Shown: positions 10,301-23,800 of the stretch, in pieces
Position numbering within the stretch: position 1 is the first letter of the stretch
How the letters are laid out: each line of letters starts with the position of its first letter
NCBI GenBank assembly: GCA_905250125.1
Contig: CAJNOL010001215.1
Coordinates: forward strand, 1 to 64,000
DNA from: Rotaria sordida
Lineage: Eukaryota > Rotifera > Eurotatoria > Philodinida > Philodinidae
Length of the DNA stretch: 64,000 bases
Direction: 5' to 3'
Translations under genes and position numbers: made by a program
The notes under the pieces: model-generated
What the model saw: the letters and a program-made list of their open reading frames with translations, nothing else
Told to the model about the DNA's origin: nothing
Database searches by the model: none

Positions 10301-13300
10301 GTAATGTAATATAACAATTTGATATTTGTGCACGACTTCGATTAACAAGACAAACTTCACGTGTAACACTTTTACCTGCTTGTAATGCGCCTAAAATAAG
10401 AATACATCAAGTTCTTTTTTTTTCCTATATAGTAAAACTTCTCTATTGTAAACACTGTTGGGACTATTTAAAAATATTAACTATACAGAAATGAGTTCGA
10501 GTTCGAATTTAAATGAAGATTCAGAAAAACTAAAACTACTAAATTAATCCATACTCATCTTACACACCCGAATCCGCTCCTCGCACCCACACCCTCACCC
10601 TCAGTTAATCAATTACTCTACTTGAGTGTACATAGCCACTTCCTTATTTATTCTCTTGTTCATCTAGAGGATTAGAATTGAAAGGTTTTTCAATAAAAAA
10701 AAAAAAATCCTCTAATATGATTTATCTTTTAGCTATTCAATTAAAATAAACATAAGTTAAGTCAAATTCTCATTCATTAATTGATATATGATCATCATCA
10801 TCATCAGCGCTACTATCCTATTCATAAGCATCCGATAGTATAAGGCGTTCAAATTTATGGAACGATGCATTAAATACAAGTTTATGTTTATCTCTATCAT
10901 TAACTTTCATACATAAAATGTACTTTGTCATAGTGCATGAGAAACAATTAATAGAAGGTTATAATAACAAGAGGAATTGCAAAAACAGTGTTCACATTAG
11001 AGAGAAGCATTTCCAACAAAATCATTAGTGGAAATTTTACTGTAAAATATTTATTAATCTTACCTAAATTAAGTATTTTATGTTTTGGTTCAGCTAATTC
11101 AACTCGAAAATCAATTCCTTCTCCTTCAATCATAACATTAATTATAGTTAAACCATCAATTTCAAATTGAATATTTTCTCGATAAATTTTTTGTTCTCGT
11201 GGATAAAATGTAAATTTACAACTAATACTTTGTTTTGATGATATTAAACCTGTTTTATAATCTACCATTAATTGTGCTGTTGATTGATATAAACATTCAA
11301 TTGTATGATCTTTTGTATCTTGATTTGTTATTATTAATTGACATGTATTTTCTGGCATACCAGCACGATAAATAAAACATGGACCAAAATTAAATGATAA
11401 AAATGAAAAATTTATATTTGGTGTTGTTGTTTGTCCAATAAGTAATAAATCATATTTTAAACCATTAATAATATTTAATTGTATTGAACGTTGTATTAAT
11501 GAACGATGTTCACGTGTACGTGGTTCAAATGTTATTTGACATATTTGTTTTTGACTATTTGATATTGTACCTTTGATTGGTGTTATTGTAAATGGTGTTA
11601 AATTTTGTTCATTATCATATAACCAATTAAAATCAAATGCATATTTACCATCATTTGATATTTGAATTTGTCTTGATGCTATATTACCAATTAAAACATC
11701 ATCAAAACGTATTTCATTTGTACCATTTTGTATAGATTTTAAATCATAACGATTACCATCAATTGTTTCACATTGTACATTTGATAAATTAGCAAAACCT
11801 TCACCTTTAATATTAACATTTAATAATTCAATTGTTTCATCAATACGACATTGTAAAACATATGTATATAAACGATTTTGTGTTGGACGAAATATTAAAT
11901 GTAATGGTAAACGTGTATTTTCTGATATTATACCAGATGATGATGGTTCAATAATTAAATCATTATTTGTTGTACCATTAATAAAACATCGTTCAAGAAA
12001 TTGATAATGAAATGAACGATTTTCTTTATTAATTAATGTTAAAATTTCTTCAACATGATGACCAATTAATGTTGGATGAAAAGAAATAAATGTTCGATCA
12101 AATAATATTTGTGGTTCATTAACTTGACCAACAAGTAAAAATGGAATAGATAATGAATGTTTCGGAATTTCAAAACGATACATTGATTCAATTATTCCAA
12201 ATGAACGTGGAAAGAAATCAAATGACATCTACAAAAAAAAAAAAAGAAAATTAAATTTTTCAATTGAAGAAAAAAAAAAGATTTTTTTACTTACTAATAC
12301 ACCTTTGCCTGATCCTATTTTTCCTTGAACAGTACGACATACAAATGATGGTTGTCTTGTTAAATCAAGATTATCTTCACATATCCATCGATATGTATAA
12401 TCAGTATCCGTTGGATTTAATACAGAAAATGACCTAGAAATTGTTTTATTTGATTGAATGATAAGATTATACTAACAGAAATGGCTGATTTTCTTTTAGA
12501 TACAGGATTTTTCATTGACTTCTATTTCAAAAGAATCCAAAGAAGAATCGAAATCATTAATATGAGTCAGTAATATAGAAAGTATATTTTATTTCTCACT
12601 ATAACTTATTATAGAAATCGCTCGGTTAAGAAAAATCGAATTAGCAAATGCCGCCCTAGTGTATTCTCAGCAGGGTATCTAACCAAGACCCTGTGACATA
12701 GTGATAACAAGGTATCCTGATGAAAACTAATCAATCGCTTTTGAATTCGGATTTAATACATAAAGTAGAATCAATTGAGATACGAAAAACTTCAAAAGGA
12801 TAAGTCCTCTTATTAGTGGCAGAGCCAGAAGATTTCTGGAGGGAGTTAAGTCATTCTCAGAAAAATTTTTCAGAGGTTTATAGAGGCATCGAGCCACTCT
12901 AGCCCAAAATCACTCATATTCCACGGAAGATGTTAGAATTTTCTGTTTTCTACGAGTTTAATATCTCTGAAAGAAAATATTCTTTTGAGCTGAAATTTTC
13001 AGAACATTCTACTAACAAATATATTTGACTGTAGACAAAATATCATCATTCGAATTATTGCTATTTATCATGTCCGAGGCTAAAATTCTAATAAAATGTC
13101 TATAACTCTAGATAGAATGTCTAAGAGCATTTATCATTTTGAGGTTTTTCATATCTCACTAAACTCTACCTTATACCTGGGGTCCGAATTCAAAAGTGGT
13201 TGATTACATTCCCTCGCCAATGTATTTACTAGAGCGGAAATTCTGTAACTAGACACAAATCATTAAAGTTTTTGTTCTGTATTCAATATCAATCTAGACT

Positions 13301-14855
13301 TTTCTTATATTATTAGCTGAAAATATCTTAATTTAACTAACTTGTTAAGTGATGATCCAATACCAACAGCTTTAAATTCAATAACTCGAGTTTGACGATC
13401 AATAAATGTAGCTGGTGCTTGTGATGAACCAGTATTAACTAAAAGATCAAGACGTCGTCGACCGCTTGCTAAATAATCAGATTCTTCTAATTCAAAATGA
13501 CAGAATGGTAAAATACTTCGACCACGAACAGCTACAACTGGTCCTGGTTTACCCGTTTCCAAATTTGGTATACTAAATAAAAGAAAAAGAAAATCAAAAT
13601 CAAAATCTTCTTCTTCTTCTTTTTTTGTTTTAAATCAATATAAAACTTTAACTAACCAACAAGTCAATCGTGCTTGATAATCATTAACATCAAGTGGTGC
13701 AAATTTAATTTTAAATACTTGACTAGCACCAACAGCAATTGAACCTGTATCTGGTTCAACCGTAAATGGTATATAACCAACATCAGTCATTATACTTGGT
13801 GGTGAACGAACACTTGATTCAGAATCATCACGTGGTACTTCAGTAGTATTTGTACCTTCAGTAAAAAATGCTTGTTCATTTTCAGTTTCTTTTTCTTCAA
13901 CTAAATTTTCTGTTGTTATATTTGATTTAAGTGATGAACGTGCAGCTTTTGTTTTACTTCCTGTTTGTCCATCTTTACCTGTTGATTTACTTGTTTCTTT
14001 TGTTGTTTTATCTTTTCCTCGTGATGTTGATGGAGCTGTTGGTGATTCTTGTATAGTTGATGAATCTGTTGTTGGAACATTTGTTGGTTGAGTACGAGCA
14101 CCACCTTTATGTCCTTTTCTAGTACTATCTGTTGGTTCAGGTGTTGGTAGATCTCGTTCAATCATTGGAGTAAATGGTCGTTGATTATCTTCCATATGTA
14201 TTTGCCATGAATAATTAAATGATACTTTACCACGATTTGTAATTGTTACTCTAAAATAGTTAATTTTTTTATTTATCGAATATTTTTGCAAAAAGAAAGA
14301 CATACTCATGAATACGTGTTTGTAATATAGCTGTATCAAAATAACGAATTTCAAATTCACTACATTTATAACGACAATAATCAGCAATAGCAGATACATA
14401 TATATCTAAAATACGTGTTTGTTCTTCAATACGTTGATGTGTTGGTTCAATATCAGCTTCAATAACTTTTTTTCTTGCTGGACGATTTGTACGTTGTATA
14501 TCAGGATTTGTTGAATCAACAATAGGTTGTGAAACATCAATCCATCTAACTGAACGCATTCGATCATCCCAATCAGGAACTTCATTAATTGGACGATCAA
14601 ATGTTATTTTTATTATTGAACAAAGAATTTTTTCTTTAGTTAATTGAATTGGTTTATTTGTTTTAAATGTTACTTGAATATCTTTTGTACAACTAGCATG
14701 AAGATGACCAATACGTGGTGAAAATGTACAATGAGAATGTTCAGGCCATTCAAATCGAACAGAATCTTTTTGATGATGATTAGTTATAGAAAAGAGAATT
14801 TGTCGTGTTTCATTTAAATGAACTTCACCAAAGTTTATTGTATTTGAAACTGAAA
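7316..14855 (-). CDS. HYDIN: HYDIN exons 47-55 (C-terminal ASH array)
   Basis: Exons: 14306-14855, 13657-14250, 13342-13572, 12295-12433, 11064-12228, 9578-10390, 8939-9510, 7881-8105, 7316-7816; about residues 3675-5270. Exon 47 has PDWDDRMRSVRWIDV, exon 48 a Thr/Lys/Ser-rich insert between two ASH folds, exon 51 FNFGPCFIYRAGMP, exon 52 FAVRGCCQGYDITLD, exon 53 FFPLPDG and EVPCKTPY, and exon 55 PKPQGPF then the YYLKGIT end. The match to the vertebrate C-terminus is nearly collinear. Introns in front of exons 47, 50, 52 and 54 are 670-910 bp and contain repeats. Confidence 0.94.
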
Positions 14856-17800
14856 CTATTTAAAACAAAAAAAATAAAATAATTATTTATCTATCAAACA
14901 GTAATAAACATATAAATTTTTCCACGTTCAATTCATAATCAAAATGAAAAATACCACTTCTGACACAATAGTAGGGCATTTGCTCAATAGATAGAAAATT
15001 TGTAGCTAGCAGAGATGTCCATAGCAGCGCAGTAGCGGCACTTTTTTTTTAAAACTACCGTAGCGCGAGAGATATTTCAAGCATACTATCGCGGCGGCAT
15101 CAGCTTCTTTTTTATTGAGATTGTAAAATTGGATGAATTTGCATTCATGTCTACAAGTCCAACAGTAAGAATCGAGATTGAGTCTGATGAATTCAATCTA
15201 ACTGTGCTAATTTGGCATAGTAACGAAAGCGATTTTATAAGAGTTTCTGGAAAGCCATCGCGGCAACGGCAACTTTTAATATAGTTCATAGTGTTGCGAC
15301 AGCGCCCCGACAGCCTTTTCTCTTCTAGGACCGTGTCGTGATGGACATCTCTGTTATATACAGGCCTCCTAATCTTTCTCACCCTAATCTTAATTTCCTT
15401 CCTGACAGTCCCTTTCAGGGTTGTCGAGTGGAGGGCGGAAAAACGAAACCAATCATAGCCCGGCTCCTCCTCGTACTGTAGACAACTTGGCACATTCCTA
15501 TTCATGTCACAACAACATTGTCTGTTTATTTTTATTTTACTTTCCATCGGCGAAATGCAACTGATGTTTCAAAATCCTCCAAAATTGCCACGAAACTGTA
15601 AAAAATTGGCAGAAAGTCAGACGGAAAAGTCGTCAATCCCTCCTATTCAAGAACTCTGATTCCGCTCCCATTGGTTCCTCAATATCACAAGAGCATCTAT
15701 GTGAGATATGACAGTCCTGTTGCTTTTCTATTGATAGAAACATCTAAATATCTTCGATATTTACCTGGTGCATCTTCTTCAACAATAGTCTGTTGACCAC
15801 TTTCGATAGCTAAAGTTTCATCACTCATAACTAATCCATGAATATTATCAAGTGTAATATCATCAGTATAACTTTCACCAATTAATTGAACAATTGTATC
15901 TTCATATTGATTATCAACAACAACAAGTCGAAGTGCAGCTTCATATCGTTGTGGTCCTTGTGTTGATTTTGGTTTAAATAAAATATCAAGTGCTAATTTT
16001 TGACCAATTTCAAATATAGCTGAAGCAGCTGTAGCTTTTCGTGTTAAATCATTAATAACAAGAATTTCAGGATGAGGATTTTCATTAGATGTTTCTATTG
16101 AAAAAACATTTTCAACATCATGTAAATAAAAATCAACCTTAAAATTAAAAACAAAAGTAAATTTAATAATTAAATATATTCGAAATAGATTTACTTTAGC
16201 AGGTAAAACACCATCATTAACTAAAAGAAGTTGTTGTGTTCCTTGTCGACCAAGTAATAATTTATTAAAAATCATCATTGCTTGTGCTTTTTTATTTCTA
16301 ATAGCTGGTCGTAAAATAGTTACACGAGGTAAATGACCTTCACCATGAATTTCAAATGAAAAATTTGGTGGAATACGAGTATCTTTATTTGTTTTTAATT
16401 GTCCATCGACAATAACATCAAATATTGCCGAATAAGATTGCATAGATGTTGGAGTAAATGAAACAACAGCATAATAACTACTATATGGTGGAATTTGTGC
16501 ACGATTAGCATCAAGTTCAAATGCTTCAACTACTCGTTGACTTTTACTTGTTGGACGTAAAGCAAGAGTTATATCAACTGGTACCTGAAAAGAAGTTATT
16601 TATTTCTTTTGTTAATAAATTAAACAAAAATACTTTTTGTGAATTTGTAATTTTAAATCGTGCTTTTGCTGTTCGACTAACGATAACATTTCGAAATTGA
16701 AAACGACGTTCTTCTTCACCATAGACACCTCCTGTAACCACCTAAAATATTTCATAATTAAATAAATCTATTTAGAAAAAAATATATATATATAATTACA
16801 TCAGCAATATTTTGAAATGATGAAAGATTTCGAACAAGACGATGCTCTTCAAATATGGATGATATATCACTTGTATCAATTTGTGGTACTATTAATTCAC
16901 TCTTTAATTTATATACAAGTCCTTGTGGATAATCAGCTGGATTTTTATCAGCAATATCAATAAGAATTTCCTAAAAGAAAATAAAACAATAATAATAATT
17001 AAAAAATATCAAAATTTCATTTGATTGAAGCGAATGATGAGGTAATGCGCTTTAACTGTCCAATTGCTTAAAACTATTACCAGTCGGTCAATCTTGATGA
17101 GCAGTGAAAAAGTTTGGTTTTCGCTTGTTGTTGCGGTAGGCAAGCTTAAGTTTAGTTCTGATCTAGGAACTGCTGTATTGATAAATCTTTATTCTGTTTC
17201 GGGAAATCGATCTTTCAGGTTTTAAAAACCTTTGTCTCGTTACTGAAATGCAATAAAATTTTTCGGACAGCTCAATTCCTGAAAGTGAATTTTTCGAAAT
17301 AGTTCTTTCATCTAAGTACATGCACTGGAGCTATCCTAGGTTTTTATTCGTTTTTCCGCCCTAAGAGTATAGAAGTGCTGAGAATCTGGATGAACTAAAC
17401 TTTTATCCATAGATAAGCTGTATCGTTATTAGAAACACTTCGAAGTTTGAGCTAGGACAAACGATCCGTATCGAGCATGGAAATGTCCTTCTTTTGAAAC
17501 ATAGCCAAATACAAGAAAAAAAACTATCAACTTGAAAGTCAATCATTCAGATTCTCAGCAATTCTATGATAATATGGAAAAAATCGAATAAAATGCTCTA
17601 AATTCAAAAAGTGACGGCCGAAAAGTCAAATGCAAACATCCTTTTCTCATTATTCACCATGATCGATCGAATAGCAAAATAGTCTCAAGCGAAAAACGAT
17701 TCATATCACCTATGAGTCATACGACATCAATTAAAATTTCTAGAATATAATGGAAATTTGTATAACACTATCAGCATTAGAACCCATCAGATCCGAACCT

Positions 17801-20800
17801 AGCCGGATCCAAAGTTTTATTTTTTGTTGAGCCCGATTACACGTTTTTATGAACCCGCTGATCCTCAGATAAGAAATTCAGCAACAAGATAAAACTGTAC
17901 GGAGAGTAGTAAATAAATAGCTAAAACCTCGATCCTTTACTTATTCGTGTACACGAAGGATACCAGATACTGATGGTCAAAAATCTCGGGTTTGGACCCG
18001 CACCTCCCTAAACAGAGTATCTTGAATTTAGTACATTTCCTAGGGTAGATAACTATTTGATTTTTATTTATCGAATCATAGATAGACAAAAATTGAATTT
18101 TATTTTTAGTATTAAGCATAATTAAATAATAGAATTACTTCTTCAAATTTTCTTGGTACATCTGATTCAGGTATACATTCAACAGATACAGTTGTATTTC
18201 CATTTGGCATAATCATAGCAAATGCTGGTGAAATTATAAATGGACCAACTTGTAAACGACCTTGAGTTGGTACATCTCTATTAAAATACAAAAAAAAAAA
18301 CAAAAATTTCGAATTTATTTTATAATTTGAATTTTTTTCTTTAATGTGTAAAATAAGTGAATAAAAAATAAAATCGTGTATGTGGAATTGATTCATTTTT
18401 CATTTGTTTAAAATTAGTTGGCAAAAAATAAATAAATAAATAAATAATAATTTGATACCTTGATTGATCATATTTTCGTACTGTTTTTGCACTCATTGCT
18501 GAATCAGCACGATTAGGTGGTGAAACTTTTTTATATTCTCTTTTTATATTATTATAATAAGAAATATTTTCAATAAAAGAAAATTAATTAAATTAAAATG
18601 AATAATAACTTACTTAAGATTTAATTTTTGTGGTGAAGCTTCACGTTGATATTTTGATATAATATATTTAAAATCATGTTCACCATGATTTTCAATTATA
18701 AATTTTTCTATACGACGAGAAGTACCCATTGGCATTGGACCAAAATTAACTTCTTTTTCAGGCATTAAAACAAATCTATTCAATAAAGCAATTTTATGTA
18801 TATGAAGATAATAAAAAAAAAAAAGAAAATAACTTACTTGCTATATGTTGCTTTAGCTGAAATTTTAAGTCGAATACGTGCTACTTCTTCTTCGACTGGT
18901 AATGCAACTGGTTGTTGTTGAGTCGTAGCAATATTTCGTATTGCACCTGCTTCACTACCACCTTTTAATGTACTTTGTGATGCACCTATATGTGTTGTTG
19001 ATTGATTAAGTTGTCCACCACTTTCTGTTCCTTTAGGCACTGGTGCTACATTAATAACACTAACAACAATAATTTCAGCTTCACGAAGATGTATTTCAGT
19101 TGTTGGTTTGAAGATAATCTTTTAACAAAAAAAAACATTTTGATATGTTCTATAATCTGAATGGATTCTTAAGCTGAAAAGTTTGTTAGTTTAGAAAATC
19201 AGTAGATGAAGACTTATGACGATTTCTCATAATCATATTCGAACCAATTGCTTTCGATTGATCAATTGAAAATGTTCGTTAGAATTTGCATTCAATTACT
19301 TTCGAAAGATAATTGAATACTTACATTAACAGAAGTTGCTTGAGCATTTCGATCACCACCAGCAGCTAAAGTACCTTGTTTAGGTACAATTTCAAAAAAT
19401 TTACTTGTATCAATTTTTGATTTTGTATCAGGTACTAATTCAAATCTAATTATTAAATTAATCAAAATATGAAATTAATTAAATAATTATACAAAAATTT
19501 ATACTTGTATTTTATTTCTCGTTTGCCTTTATTTTTAAGTATACATGATTGTTTTGTTTCTTGATTAACACGTACATTACCAAAATCAATACCACGATCA
19601 TTACCTTTTTTGAAATGTCATATCCAAAACAATATCATATGGTTCAACAAAAACAGGAATATTAACAGTTTTAATAGCACCTGGCATACCTTCTGTATCT
19701 GATATCTATTGAAGAAGAAAAGAAAATTTCATAAATAAATAAATAAATAAATAAATAAATTTACTTCAAGTTTAAGTTGAAGTTTATTTTTTTGTGATGC
19801 TGGTGATCGTGGTCGACTAGCATAATAATTCAATTGTAATTCATATGTACTCAATGGTTCAACAATGCCCGTATCAGTTTTAGTTGAAAATTCTTGTCCA
19901 ATACCATCTTGACCAATACCTATTAGACGCCATCGAACGGGAATTAATTTTGTATTTTTAAGTCGTATAATTCGTGATTCCTTTCTATAAAAATAGAAAA
20001 TTTTATTTTTAATAAGAATTTTTAAAGATGAAAATGCTTGATAGTTTCTTAAATAATAAGAGAAGCCACTATGACTGCGTAGCTATGTAGTTTGACTAGG
20101 AAGGTGCCGGTCCTTAGATGAGAAATTCAGCAACAAGATATAACTGTACGGAGAGTAGCGAATAAATAGCTGAAACCTTAAGGTCCATAAAAACGTGGAT
20201 TTGCAGCTCTACGTTATGACATACCGCTACTCTTGCGACTAGTTAGTGTGTATGGGGAGCTGCGGATCCAGGTTTTTATGAATCCGGACCCGATCGGATC
20301 CAAACTCGAGGTTTTTTTTCATCAATATCTGGCACCCTTCGTGTACACGAACAAGTAAAGGATCAAGGTTTCAGCTATTTATTCGCTACTTTCCGTACAG
20401 TTATATCTTGTTGCTGAATTTCTCATCTGGATAGCAGTGGGTACATAGAAACATATTACCGGGCCCGGATCCGCAGAACTCTGTCCCAGGCTGGCTACGG
20501 AAGACACAAAAATATTGTTTCAACATGAAAATAACACTTTTGTACTTTCCGCAAGTATCATCTATCTTGGTCAATAAAAGTCGTAGAAAATTGAAAGAGA
20601 TTTTATTTTCCTCTCTCGTTTCGGTTAATTCAAACAGTATTGTATAATTTTAAAAACTTGAATTCGATATGAGTATTTGAATTTTTATGAATATTTACGA
20701 TAGTGGAAAAAACAAAAATTGATTATATTTATTTACCTATAAAGTAATACTTGACCAAAATCAAATGATGTTGGTTCAATTTGTAATTCAGGTGTACAAC

Positions 20801-23800
20801 CATCACAACATAATTTATAAACAATTGGTTCAGGATTTTCTTTAATACAACAAACAAGTGAATCTTCAAAATGACCTTCTCTTGGTGGATTAGCCATTAT
20901 TTTAAGTGTCTATGATAGAAAAAAACGAAAAAAAAAATAGATTTTTTGTTTAATTTCTTAATACTTTTGATTCTCCTGATTTTAAATGCATTTCACTTGG
21001 TTCAAGAAAGAATGCTGCTTTTGATGGTTCAACTTCATTTAAAAAACAAAATAAAGCTTCAACATCCATTGGTGATGTATTATCAATTGTTAATGTTTCA
21101 ATATTAGATGGATAAGTACCAGCACGTATTCTTAAAAAAAAAATTTCATTAGATAATTTCATTTTAAAAATTAATTTTACATACTTATTTATATCTTTAC
21201 CAAGTACTAATGGACCAAAATCATATTGTTCAGTTGAAAGTATAAATTTTTTATGTACAATTTCATTTGGTTTACGTGTTTTTTGTCGATTAGGAAAAAC
21301 AGTTCTATATAAAAATGAGTAAGTTTTTTTTTTTTTCGATAGAAATAATAATAATAATAAACAAACTAACCGAGGTTCTCGACTTATTGTTGGAAATGTA
21401 CATACACCTCGACAAAATATTTTATAATTCCGTTTTGTACCAACAATTTCAAAAGATATTGTTTGATCAAATTGTCCAACTTCACTTGAAATAAAACGAA
21501 GACGAATACGAACTTCACTATTAGCAGGAATAATCCAACGAAAACGAACAATTCTAAAATAAAAAGAAAACACAACCAATTCCTTTGTTTCTTTCAAATT
21601 AATAGAAAAAAAAAACCTTGGTAAAAGTTTTTCAAGACTTGATTCACTTGCTCCATCTTGTCCATCAGATGAATGATGTGTTGGCGATTGTTTTCCACCA
21701 AAACGACTACCGGCCTTCGAAGTTACACGTGCTGTTGTTTTACCTTCACTACTACCACCAGGTCCACCACTTGTCTTACGTTTAGCTGTTGTTATAGATT
21801 CTCGATCACCTAGATCAATTGAAAAGTTTTTATTTTTATTTTTTTTTCTCTAAGTAAAATACCTCGACTACGTCTTCCTTTTGGTCCAGTATCTTTTCCA
21901 TCAACATCATCAGCAGTATATGGTGGTTCTGGTGTTTTACTATCTTTTAATTTACCATCTTCTGGATATAAATTTCTAATTAAAAAAACGAATAGAAGAA
22001 AGAAAAATGATTTTGTTTGATATGAATTATATATTTACGGATCATTTTCATGTGTAGCAACAAAAAAATATTGTCCATATTCAGCACAAGGTGGATTAGT
22101 ACGTAGTTCAGGAAATGGTGCAACAGAAAATTCAAATGGTCTAGGAACAGGTGGACCACGTGGACCTTGACCCATTCCATCGAGTACCTAGAAAACAAAA
22201 AATATATATATTTATATAATTTTTTCACAGTCAAATTTTCTTTGATAGAAAGTAAAATTAGCAGAAAAATATTTTTCATTTAAAATTCTAAGCTAATGTT
22301 CTGCTATAGTTTTGTCTTTGAAATGATTACAAAGCGAATATCATTTTCGTTTCGATCGTATAGAGTTTTCACTTAATTCTTTCGACAATTGTTCCATCAT
22401 AGAATGATCGACAATGGCTAATGTATTTCGGATATGCTTATATAAAAATTTCGAGATGCTTGAATTGAATAGTCATCTCAATCCATAACAAAATCTTATT
22501 TTGATTAGATTAGTAATGATTCATTGCATTGTGGACTAACAATTGAACTAGTTTTCACATTTTCTTTACCTGATTATATTCTTTTTTAGCTGATCAAGAT
22601 ATGAAATCATATTAAACATTCGTAATTGGCATAAAAAAAAAAGGAAGATGAATTTCTTTTTAAACGATGAAAAATGCTCATTTTTGTTTGTTTTTGGAAG
22701 CTGAAAAATTCGAAGATATTTTCGTTAAATTTCTATTTCCTGCAGTCGCGTTCAAATGACCTTCGGTTGGTAGTATTAGGGTGTTAAAATCTAATTCATC
22801 AACAACTAACCAATCAGGTGAGTTCTTTGCGAAAAAAGATATTCTGAAACAATTTTCCATTGGACTTTCACTTAAAATGTGATCAATCAATAGGAGAAAA
22901 TCTTCTCTTTCGATTTTGCGCAAATCTTAACTTGTTAGCACGTTCAGTTTAAGAGTTACAAGGTTTTTCCGAGATTCTCAATACGAGTGAATTGACTTTG
23001 GAGCGCTCTAAAAGAGTTCAAGACAGGGATAATTCATCATGCTGAGTCGGCTGTACGGAGAAAATTTTTAGGATTTGAGAAATACTGAAATAGTCGTCTC
23101 CGATCATTTTCAAATTGGAAATAAACATCACTATCCGATTCGGCATGATGACTTATCTCTGTATTGAAGAGAAGAATTTTCCCTATCGATTGGTTACGTT
23201 TCACGTTAAAGTCCAATGGGACATAGTTTCAAAATCTCCGTAAAGAACTCACCTCATTGATCATATGTAGATGCGCCCCGACCGTCTTACTTGAATAATG
23301 AAAACCGTCGGTCTCTATGATATTCCTATCGAAAGTTATTCAGAAAACTGTAGAGTGCATTTCAGTAATAATCATCAAATGAACATCGTCTCAGTCAAAA
23401 AGCAAGTTGACACCTAAGGAGATTTTCCTCGTAAGTTTCATTAAATGATTAACAATATTTTTTCGAATGAAACATTCAGATTTTTTGAATTAATTCATCA
23501 ATTTGAAAAATAATATTACTTGATCTAAAACTGGTAAACGATTTTTAATTGAATCCATTAATTCTGATGGTATTGGTTGATTTGAACTATAATCTATAGG
23601 TGTATCAATTTGAATTGTTGGAATATTAATAATTTCATCTGATCCTGAAGGTGATTGTTTCTTTGAATCATCTTTAATTGGTTGTCCACTTTCATCCTTT
23701 TAAAAATATAAAAATTTAATTTAATTTTTTTCTAGAATTTTTCTTTTCTTACAAGATTTGTTGGTGTTATACTTGCAAGTTGTTGTTGATTAGGAGTACC

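Noticed and set aside
10584..10605. Ninth telomere-like hairpin, in HYDIN intron 51
   Set aside because: Only a C-rich stretch (GCACCCACACCCTCACCC) is present with no G-rich partner nearby; same for 46520-46541. They may be relics but do not meet the inverted-pair definition.
15086..15547. 153-codon minus-strand frame inside HYDIN intron 46
   Set aside because: Crosses the edge of a hAT-like element, lies in a non-conserved intron and has no recognisable domain.
22678..22923. 81-codon minus-strand frame in HYDIN intron 28
   Set aside because: Overlaps dispersed repeat R2, which recurs in intron 17 without this frame; no splice signals linking it to HYDIN.
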